Position numbers and translations under genes: made by a program. From Bacillus norwichensis (GTDB lineage Bacteria > Bacillota > Bacilli > Bacillales > Bacillaceae_C), in assembly GCF_014836955.1 (NCBI RefSeq), contig NZ_JACSPV010000003.1, forward strand, positions 118,644 to 182,643: a stretch of 64,000 bases of DNA, in the 5' to 3' direction. Under the pieces are notes generated by a model that worked only from the letters and a program-made list of their open reading frames with translations, had not been told where the DNA came from and searched no databases. This document shows, one piece after another, positions 57,507-64,000 of this stretch (position 1 is the first letter of the stretch; the number at the start of each line of letters is the position of its first letter).

Positions 57507-58748
57507 ATGAAAGCTGAAATCATTGGTGTCGGTACGGAACTGTTGCTTGGCCAAATAGCCAATACGAATGCCCAGTATCTATCAGGAGAGCTAGCGGAAA
57601 TAGGTGTACATGTTTATTACCATAGTGTGGTAGGTGATAATCCCAGCCGGCTAACAGAGGCTATAAAGCACGCAGAAACTAGGGCTGATCTTTTGATATT
57701 TACTGGCGGACTGGGCCCGACAAAAGACGATCTGACAAAAGAAATTATTGCAGATCATTTAAATCGTGAGATGGTGACAGATGATGATGCCTGGAAACAA
57801 ATTCAGGATTATTTCAAACGGACTGGGCGCTATATGACTGCCAATAATGAAAAACAGGCCCATGTCATCAAGAAAGCAAAAGTACTTCCAAATGATCACG
57901 GGATGGCACCTGGGATGTTTGTAAAAGAGGGATCTCATTTTTACATGCTGCTCCCAGGCCCGCCGCATGAAATGAAACCGATGTTTAGAAACTACGGGCG
58001 CCAAGCGATTGTCGACCAATTAGAAAAAGTTGAATGTATCGAATCGCGGGTACTTCGCTTTTTCAATATCGGTGAAGCCGAGATTGCTGAGAAGCTGTCT
58101 GATATCATAGACGCCCAAACGAATCCGACGGTTGCTCCTTTGGCAGGAGATGGCGAAGTGACAGTCAGATTAACTGCACGAAGCGACAGTAGGGAGCAGG
58201 CCATTTTGATGCTGGATGAAATCGAAAAGCCGATTCAAGAAAAGGCCGGCGAATATTTTTACGGTTATGGAGATACTTCGCTGATGGCTGAGCTTTTGAA
58301 AGTGCTTGAGGATCGGGAATTGACCATTACAGCAGCTGAAAGCTTAACAGGGGGACTGTTTCAGTCCGAGATGACTTCGGTTGTCGGTGTCAGTACTATG
58401 CTGCTTGGTGGCATCGTCTGCTATTCAAATGAGGCAAAAATAAAGCTGTGCAATGTCAAGTCTGAAACATTGGAAAAGCATGGAGCTGTCAGTGAGCAGT
58501 GTGCCATTGAGCTTGCAGAGAATGTCAGACAATCCCTGGATGCCGATATAGGTATCAGCTTCACGGGTGCGGCTGGACCGGATTCACTTGAGGGCCACCC
58601 GGCTGGAACGGTTTGGATCGGTATGTCGTTCAAAGGCAAGGGAGCCAAGGCAGTTCTTGTAAAGATGGCAGGTACACGGAATGGGAACAGACGACGTTCC
58701 GTCAAAATGGGATGTTATTATCTATTGAAGGAGTTAAACAAAAAATAG
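57507..58748 (+). CDS. cinA: Competence/damage-inducible protein CinA
   Basis: CinA (413 aa) has an N-terminal MoaB-like/COG1058 domain (AEIIGVGTELLLGQIANTN, FTGGLGPTKDDLT) and a C-terminal PncC nicotinamide-nucleotide amidase domain (AAESLTGGLFQSEMTSVVG, SFTGAAGPD). It is found next to recA in many Firmicutes and linked to transformation and NAD recycling. A terminator hairpin overlaps its stop codon. Confidence 0.94.
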   Translation: MKAEIIGVGTELLLGQIANTNAQYLSGELAEIGVHVYYHSVVGDNPSRLTEAIKHAETRADLLIFTGGLGPTKDDLTKEIIADHLNREMVTDDDAWKQIQDYFKRTGRYMTANNEKQAHVIKKAKVLPNDHGMAPGMFVKEGSHFYMLLPGPPHEMKPMFRNYGRQAIVDQLEKVECIESRVLRFFNIGEAEIAEKLSDIIDAQTNPTVAPLAGDGEVTVRLTARSDSREQAILMLDEIEKPIQEKAGEYFYGYGDTSLMAELLKVLEDRELTITAAESLTGGLFQSEMTSVVGVSTMLLGGIVCYSNEAKIKLCNVKSETLEKHGAVSEQCAIELAENVRQSLDADIGISFTGAAGPDSLEGHPAGTVWIGMSFKGKGAKAVLVKMAGTRNGNRRRSVKMGCYYLLKELNKK

Positions 58749-58769
58749 GGCTGATCAGCTCTATTTTTT
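58742..58769 (+). terminator. Intrinsic terminator after cinA
   Basis: AAAATAGGGCTGA / TCAGCTCTATTTT hairpin with six T, overlapping the cinA stop codon. The 58770-58997 stretch shows no gene. Confidence 0.85.
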
Positions 58770-58997
58770 GTTTTCTATCAAAAGTATATAACCTATCAGC
58801 GAAAGAAAAGGAAGGCATCGGAGGAGCGCCCATCTGGTTACGGGCGGCTAAATCTGCCAAATTGTTGACGATAATAAAAAATGTAAAGGGGAATCCCTGT
58901 TTCTAAAATTCAACTTTCATATGAATTTATCCGCTTAAAATAAAAGAATAGGTGAAAGAAAATCAATTTTACTATCATTATCTCACTCAAAAATACA

Positions 58998-59009
58998 GAA
59001 TAAATGTTC
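58998..59009 (+). promoter_or_regulatory. LexA/DinR SOS box upstream of recA
   Basis: GAATAAATGTTC differs from the Bacillus SOS consensus GAACNNNNGTTC at one position and lies 10 bp upstream of the recA -35 hexamer. Confidence 0.8.
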
Positions 59010-59019
59010 GCCTTTTTGC

Positions 59020-59048
59020 TTGGCAATGATATAAAAAGAAGGTATAAT
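59020..59048 (+). promoter_or_regulatory. Sigma-A promoter of recA
   Basis: TTGGCA, 17 bp, TATAAT. The -10 is consensus and the -35 has one mismatch. Confidence 0.85.
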
Positions 59049-59117
59049 GTAAATAGATTTTAAAAAGGAAATCCCAAGAGTGTAAACTTGAATGAATATA
59101 TTTGAGGAGGAAAATGT

Positions 59118-60161
59118 GTGAGTGATCGTCAAGCGGCATTAGATATGGCTTTAAAACAGATAGAAAAACAATTTGGAAAAGGGTCCATCATGAAACTGGG
59201 TGAACAAACGGACCGCAAAATTTCAACCATCCCGAGCGGATCGCTAGCGCTTGATATAGCGCTTGGTGTAGGAGGCTATCCAAGAGGACGGGTTATTGAA
59301 ATCTATGGACCTGAAAGTTCCGGGAAAACAACTGTTGCCCTGCATGCAATTGCGGAAGCACAGGCAAGAGGCGGCACAGCAGCTTTTATTGATGCGGAGC
59401 ATGCACTTGATCCGGTATATGCGCAAAAGCTGGGTGTAAATATTGATGAACTCCTACTTTCACAGCCAGATACAGGCGAACAGGCTTTGGAAATAGCGGA
59501 AGCTCTTGTCCGGAGTGGTGCGATTGAAATTCTTGTTATTGACTCCGTTGCGGCCCTTGTACCTAAAGCGGAAATCGAGGGAGAAATGGGAGACTCACAC
59601 GTTGGTTTGCAGGCGCGTCTAATGTCACAAGCGTTAAGAAAATTGTCAGGCGCTATCAACAAATCCAAAACGATTGCCATCTTCATTAACCAAATCAGGG
59701 AGAAAGTGGGAGTCATGTTTGGGAATCCGGAAACAACTCCTGGTGGGCGCGCTTTGAAGTTCTATTCCTCTGTCAGGCTTGAGGTTCGTCGTGCCGAGCA
59801 ATTGAAACAGGGACAGGAGGTTGTAGGAAGTAAAACAAGGATTAAGATTGTCAAAAACAAAGTGGCTCCTCCTTTCAGAACAGCCGAAGTGGATATCATG
59901 TACGGAGAAGGCATTTCCCATGAAGGTGAAATCATTGACATGGGCTCTGAACTCGATATTGTTCAAAAAAGTGGATCTTGGTATTCATATAATGATGAGC
60001 GTCTTGGACAAGGACGAGAGAATGCAAAGCTTTTTTTGAAAGAAAACGAAGATTTACGCAGAGAAATTATGTTTAAGATTCGGGAGTATTATGGATTGGA
60101 TGATGAAAAAACAGCGCCGGAAGACGAGGAACAGGAAGAATTTAGTTTATTGGATCAATAA
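59118..60161 (+). CDS. recA: Recombinase RecA
   Basis: RecA (347 aa) forms filaments on ssDNA for homologous recombination and triggers LexA self-cleavage. Walker [10 protein letters not shown] is at 64-72, Walker B is [10 protein letters not shown], and loop L2 is [20 protein letters not shown]. The acidic C-terminus ends [11 protein letters not shown]. Start GTG 59118 follows GAGGAGG. Single-gene unit between its SOS-regulated promoter and a terminator; pbpX, which follows recA in B. subtilis, is absent. Confidence 0.98.
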   Translation: MSDRQAALDMALKQIEKQFGKGSIMKLGEQTDRKISTIPSGSLALDIALGVGGYPRGRVIEIYGPESSGKTTVALHAIAEAQARGGTAAFIDAEHALDPVYAQKLGVNIDELLLSQPDTGEQALEIAEALVRSGAIEILVIDSVAALVPKAEIEGEMGDSHVGLQARLMSQALRKLSGAINKSKTIAIFINQIREKVGVMFGNPETTPGGRALKFYSSVRLEVRRAEQLKQGQEVVGSKTRIKIVKNKVAPPFRTAEVDIMYGEGISHEGEIIDMGSELDIVQKSGSWYSYNDERLGQGRENAKLFLKENEDLRREIMFKIREYYGLDDEKTAPEDEEQEEFSLLDQ

Positions 60162-60171
60162 TATGCCACTT

Positions 60172-60208
60172 TAACAGCAAAGCTCAGGTTTTGCTGTTTT
60201 CTTTTTTC
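60172..60208 (+). terminator. Intrinsic terminator after recA
   Basis: AACAGCAAA / TTTTGCTGTT stem followed by TTCTTTTTTC. Confidence 0.85.
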
Positions 60209-60228
60209 AGAATAATAGGGGTCTGCGC

Positions 60229-60257
60229 TTGACAATAATTCTCCACACCTATAAAAT
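60229..60257 (+). promoter_or_regulatory. Sigma-A promoter of rny
   Basis: TTGACA, 17 bp, TAAAAT; the -35 is consensus. It leaves a leader of about 110 nt before rny. Confidence 0.65.
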
Positions 60258-60374
60258 TAAACTGTATATTTTACAATTTTTTTCGTAAAATTAGAGCTTT
60301 GCTCTCTATATTGTAACATGTACCAACCGACAGTTAGTGAATGATACAATTTTATAGCAAGAGGGGGTGAAAAC

Positions 60375-61937
60375 ATGGATCTAACCATACTCATCATCTC
60401 CATTTTGCTTGCCCTTATCGTCGGTGTAGTTGTTGCCTATTTCATCTTTAAATCAGTTGCTCAAGCAAAAATAACAGGTGCACAGGGGTCCGCTGAACAA
60501 ATTTTGGAGGATGCCAAAAGAACAGCGGAATCATTGAAGAAAGAAGCCCTGTTGGAAGCAAAGGATGAAAACCACAAACTCCGTATTGAAACTGAACGTG
60601 AACTTCGTGAACGAAGAACCGAATTGCAAAGACAGGAAAATCGCTTATTGCAAAAGGAGGAGAACCTCGACAGAAAAGATGATACTCTGTCCAAGCGTGA
60701 AGAACAGCTTGAACGGAAAGAGGACTCTCTGAATGGAAGACAACAACATATTGAAGAGATGGAAAGCAAAGTGGATGAAATGATCCGCCAGCAAAAAGCA
60801 GAACTGGAACGCATCTCAGGGTTGACACGCGAGGAAGCAAAATCACTCCTTTTATCAAGTGTTGAGAAAGAGCTTGCGCATGATACTGCTCTCATGATTA
60901 AAGAGAGTGAGACACGCGCGAAAGAAGAAGCAGATAAGAAAGCGAAGAGCATTCTTTCTCTGGCTATTCAGCGCTGTGCTGCTGAGCATGTTGCTGAAAC
61001 GACAGTCTCGGTTGTCAACTTACCTAATGATGAAATGAAAGGACGGATTATCGGCCGTGAGGGCAGAAACATCCGGACTCTAGAAACTCTGACAGGTATT
61101 GATCTCATCATTGATGACACTCCAGAAGCTGTAATTTTGTCAGGCTTTGATCCAATCAGACGGGAAACCGCTCGAATTGCACTGGAAAAGCTAGTACAAG
61201 ACGGACGCATCCACCCAGCCCGAATTGAAGAAATGGTAGAGAAAGCAAGGCGTGAAGTCGACGAGCATATACGTGAAGTCGGAGAGCAAACAACATTTGA
61301 AGTTGGTGTTCACGGCCTCCACCCTGATTTGATTAAGATTTTAGGACGCTTGAAATTCCGGACAAGCTATGGTCAAAATGTACTTAAACATTCGATTGAA
61401 GTAGCTCATTTATCCGGATTACTCGCAGCCGAATTAGGGGAAGACGAAGCTCTGGCTCGCCGCGCAGGACTCCTTCACGATATAGGTAAGGCAATTGACC
61501 ATGAAGTCGAAGGAAGCCATGTGGAAATTGGAGTTGAACTGGCGACTAAATATAAGGAACATCCTGTTGTTATTAATAGTATTGCCTCTCACCATGGGGA
61601 CACTGAACCCACATCAATTATTTCTGTGCTTGTTGCTGCAGCAGACGCATTATCAGCTGCAAGACCTGGAGCACGAAGTGAAACATTGGAGAGCTATATT
61701 AAACGACTGGAGAAGCTGGAAGAGATTTCTGAGTCATATGACGGAGTCGAAAAATCATTTGCCATTCAGGCGGGTAGAGAAGTTCGAATCATTGTTAAGC
61801 CGGAACAGATCAATGATTTGGAAGCACATCGGTTAGCCCGTGATATTCGAAAAAGAATTGAAGATGATCTTGATTATCCTGGACATATCAAAGTTACAGT
61901 TATCCGGGAAACAAGAGCAGTTGAATACGCTAAATAA
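60375..61937 (+). CDS. rny: Ribonuclease Y
   Basis: Membrane-anchored endoribonuclease (520 aa), the main initiator of mRNA decay in Bacillus. It has an N-terminal membrane helix (residues 3-25), a long coiled coil rich in Glu/Lys/Arg (about 30-190), a KH domain ([19 protein letters not shown]) and an HD domain with LLHDIGKA near 366. GAGGGGGTGA precedes ATG 60375. It is followed by a terminator and then ymdB, the usual partner. Confidence 0.97.
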   Translation: MDLTILIISILLALIVGVVVAYFIFKSVAQAKITGAQGSAEQILEDAKRTAESLKKEALLEAKDENHKLRIETERELRERRTELQRQENRLLQKEENLDRKDDTLSKREEQLERKEDSLNGRQQHIEEMESKVDEMIRQQKAELERISGLTREEAKSLLLSSVEKELAHDTALMIKESETRAKEEADKKAKSILSLAIQRCAAEHVAETTVSVVNLPNDEMKGRIIGREGRNIRTLETLTGIDLIIDDTPEAVILSGFDPIRRETARIALEKLVQDGRIHPARIEEMVEKARREVDEHIREVGEQTTFEVGVHGLHPDLIKILGRLKFRTSYGQNVLKHSIEVAHLSGLLAAELGEDEALARRAGLLHDIGKAIDHEVEGSHVEIGVELATKYKEHPVVINSIASHHGDTEPTSIISVLVAAADALSAARPGARSETLESYIKRLEKLEEISESYDGVEKSFAIQAGREVRIIVKPEQINDLEAHRLARDIRKRIEDDLDYPGHIKVTVIRETRAVEYAK

Positions 61938-61966
61938 AGCGGTGTGAGATATCACACCGCTTTTCC
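61936..61966 (+). terminator. Intrinsic terminator after rny
   Basis: AAAGCGGTGTGA / TCACACCGCTTT stem with T tract, overlapping the rny stop. Confidence 0.88.
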
Positions 61967-62050
61967 TATTATTTACTACTTTTAGTTTAATAATGATATT
62001 GATTGTTATACAATCAAAGTGACCAGTTTATAGAAAAGAAGGAGCTTTTA

Positions 62051-62848
62051 ATGAATATTTTATTTGTTGGTGATGTTGTTGGTTCAATGGGAAGAGAAAT
62101 GATCAATGAATATTTGCCAAAATTAAAATCCTATTACAAACCACAAATTACTATAGTAAACGGCGAAAATAGTGCCGGAGGAAGAGGAATTACCGAATCC
62201 ATATATAAACAATTACTTGAAGCCGGGGCTAATGCGGTGACACTGGGCAATCATGCTTGGGATAATAAAGGGATCTTCGAATTTATAGATACAGCTAAAT
62301 ATATGGCTAGACCCGCTAATTTCCCGGATGCCCCCGGAACCGGAATGGTGTTTTTAAGATTAAACAATCTAGAAGTTGCCGTTATCAATCTTCAGGGACG
62401 TACGTTTATGCCTCCGCTTGATTGTCCTTTTAAGAAAGCTGAAGAATTGATTAAGGTTGCAAAGGCGCGCACCAATATTATTTTTGTTGATTTTCATGCA
62501 GAAGCAACAAGTGAGAAACAGGCGATGGGCTGGTTCCTTGATGGAAAAGTAACGGCTGTTGTCGGTACACATACCCATGTTCAGACGGCGGATGAAAGAA
62601 TTCTGCCTGGTGGTACTGCATATCTCACAGATGTAGGCATGACGGGCCCTTATGACGAGATTCTAGGTATGGATAAAGGTCCAGTCCTCTATCGTTTTCA
62701 AACATCATTACCTGCGCGTTTTGAGGTTCCAAAAATAGGCAGGAAACAACTCAGTGCCTGTCTCATACATATAAATAAGGAGACAGGCAAGGCGAAGTCG
62801 ATTGAACGGATTATGATCAATGACGATCGTCCCTTTTTTAAAGATTGA
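62051..62848 (+). CDS. ymdB: Metallophosphoesterase YmdB
   Basis: Phosphodiesterase (265 aa) of the YmdB family; in B. subtilis it hydrolyses 2',3'-cyclic nucleotides and affects biofilm and nanotube formation. Metal ligands are visible in FVGDVVGSMGR, NGENSAGGRGIT, GNHAWDN, DFHAEATSEK and GTHTHVQTAD. Start ATG 62051 follows AAGGAG; the longer frame upstream lacks a ribosome site. Confidence 0.95.
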   Translation: MNILFVGDVVGSMGREMINEYLPKLKSYYKPQITIVNGENSAGGRGITESIYKQLLEAGANAVTLGNHAWDNKGIFEFIDTAKYMARPANFPDAPGTGMVFLRLNNLEVAVINLQGRTFMPPLDCPFKKAEELIKVAKARTNIIFVDFHAEATSEKQAMGWFLDGKVTAVVGTHTHVQTADERILPGGTAYLTDVGMTGPYDEILGMDKGPVLYRFQTSLPARFEVPKIGRKQLSACLIHINKETGKAKSIERIMINDDRPFFKD

Positions 62849-62874
62849 CTAAGTATCCTCTTGTTTCGGACAAA

Positions 62875-62904
62875 CCGGAATAGTTCCTCCATTCCGCGAA
62901 TATA
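62875..62904 (+). promoter_or_regulatory. Possible sigma-H promoter of spoVS
   Basis: CGGAATA and GAATATA are spaced roughly as in sigma-H promoters, 77 bp before spoVS. B. subtilis spoVS is sigma-H dependent. Match is imperfect. Confidence 0.35.
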
Positions 62905-62980
62905 GTATCAGTGGAAAGGTCTACCGGGGTTGCCAGATGAAAGGCAATCGATATGGGGAAATGACAAGGAGGAACAGGAA

Positions 62981-63241
62981 ATGGAGATATTAAAAGTTTC
63001 AGCAAAATCCAATCCAAATTCTGTAGCGGGCGCGTTGGCAGGGGTTCTCCGTGAAAGAGGCGGGGCGGAGATACAGGCAATAGGGGCCGGGGCTTTGAAT
63101 CAGGCAGTAAAAGCTGTTGCAATTGCAAGAGGATTTGTCGCCCCCGGCGGTGTAGATTTAATCTGTATCCCCGCATTCACGGACATTCTGATTGATGGGG
63201 AAGAACGTACAGCGATAAAATTGATAGTGGAACCTAGGTAG
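62981..63241 (+). CDS. spoVS: Stage V sporulation protein S
   Basis: SpoVS (86 aa), an Alba-like small protein required for coat assembly and spore core dehydration and influencing septation. The sequence is highly conserved: MEILKVSAKSNPNSVAGALAG, then EIQAIGAGALNQAVKA and CIPAFTDILIDGEERTAIK. Start ATG 62981 is 6-8 nt after AGGAGG. Confidence 0.97.
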   Translation: MEILKVSAKSNPNSVAGALAGVLRERGGAEIQAIGAGALNQAVKAVAIARGFVAPGGVDLICIPAFTDILIDGEERTAIKLIVEPR

Positions 63242-63297
63242 TAAATATATAAAAGGCCTGATTTATCACAATGGGTTTTATATAATTGTAATGTTAT

Positions 63298-63329
63298 AAG
63301 CCGACTCCTTATATGGTGCCGGCTTCTTT
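63298..63329 (+). terminator. Terminator after spoVS
   Basis: AAGCCG / CGGCTT stem with a 16-nt loop and TCTTTG. Weak but well placed. Confidence 0.55.
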
Positions 63330-63381
63330 GTTAATTGTAAGGGACTTTTGCAAAAAAATATTTGAATTATAAGTCAAGACC

Positions 63382-63418
63382 AAAAAACCATTTTGAATAA
63401 CTCAAAATGGTTTTTAAA
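63382..63418. terminator. Bidirectional terminator between spoVS and the SDR fragment
   Basis: AAAAAACCATTTTGA / TCAAAATGGTTTTT stem, A-rich on one side and T-rich on the other, suited to both strands. The rest of 63242-63557 shows no gene. Confidence 0.8.
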
Positions 63419-63557
63419 CAGTCTAAAGGAATAAGTTGACTTGTCATCGGTCTGATTGCGGGCTAAATGTAGCACTGCCATCAGTGAAAAACAATAGTTT
63501 TAAAGAAGATGCTGAGGTGAACTAAACCATGTAGTTATCCCTCTATTTAGATATAAA

Positions 63558-63983
<426 letters not shown>

Positions 63984-64000
63984 CTATTCTTATGTTTTTC

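Noticed and set aside
59303..59716. 137-codon minus-strand open frame
   Set aside because: It is fully contained in recA on the opposite strand and has no independent support.

Overview
The window is chromosomal DNA from an endospore-forming Bacillaceae bacterium. The evidence is the gene order, which is close to the Bacillus subtilis tsf-to-spoVS region, together with sporulation genes (ymxH, dpaA/dpaB, spoIIIE, ylxY, spoVS), PolC, RNase J2/RNase Y, and strong AGGAGG ribosome binding sites with frequent TTG and GTG starts. The species cannot be named from the sequence alone. Intergenic repeats of the kind common in Bacillus/Cytobacillus-type genomes are abundant.

Left part (1-26.4 kb), all on the plus strand: translation and envelope genes tsf, pyrH, frr, uppS, cdsA, dxr, rseP, proS and polC; the rimP-nusA-ylxR-ylxQ-infB-ylxP-rbfA-truB-ribF operon; then rpsO, pnp, ylxY and mlpA. 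This is conserved housekeeping DNA. The repeats lie between frr and uppS, after cdsA, and between ylxY and mlpA.

Middle part (26.4-38.2 kb) is the accessory section. Between mlpA and ymxH, which I recall as close neighbours in B. subtilis, lies a block of about 9 kb. It opens with a cobalamin riboswitch and transcription terminator, followed by a 78-residue unknown ORF and an MmgD-type 2-methylcitrate synthase. After an 815-bp decayed gap come genes for every step from isobutyryl-CoA to propionyl-CoA: acyl-CoA dehydrogenase, enoyl-CoA hydratase, 3-hydroxyisobutyryl-CoA hydrolase, MmsB and MmsA. The block therefore makes propionyl-CoA from valine and condenses it to 2-methylcitrate. The B12 riboswitch sits on the B12-independent disposal step. 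Between ymxH and dpaA, on the minus strand, is a fusion of a BpsA-like aminopropyltransferase, a zinc ribbon and a SpeD S-adenosylmethionine decarboxylase. Its roughly 215-nt leader can form mutually exclusive helices around an intrinsic terminator. That leader plus fusion is my best candidate for an undescribed regulated system.

Right part (38.2-64 kb): a sigma-K-type promoter and the dipicolinate synthase genes dpaA-dpaB; asd-dapG-dapA for lysine, diaminopimelate and dipicolinate precursors; a minus-strand PAS histidine kinase inserted between dapA and rnjB; rnjB, tepA, ylzJ and spoIIIE; the ymfF-ymfH-ymfI-ymfJ-ymfK group; rodZ, pgsA and cinA; recA with an SOS box; rny, ymdB and spoVS. At the right edge is a 5'-truncated SDR (acetoin/butanediol dehydrogenase-like) fragment on the minus strand. 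No tRNA, rRNA, CRISPR array or intact transposase was seen.
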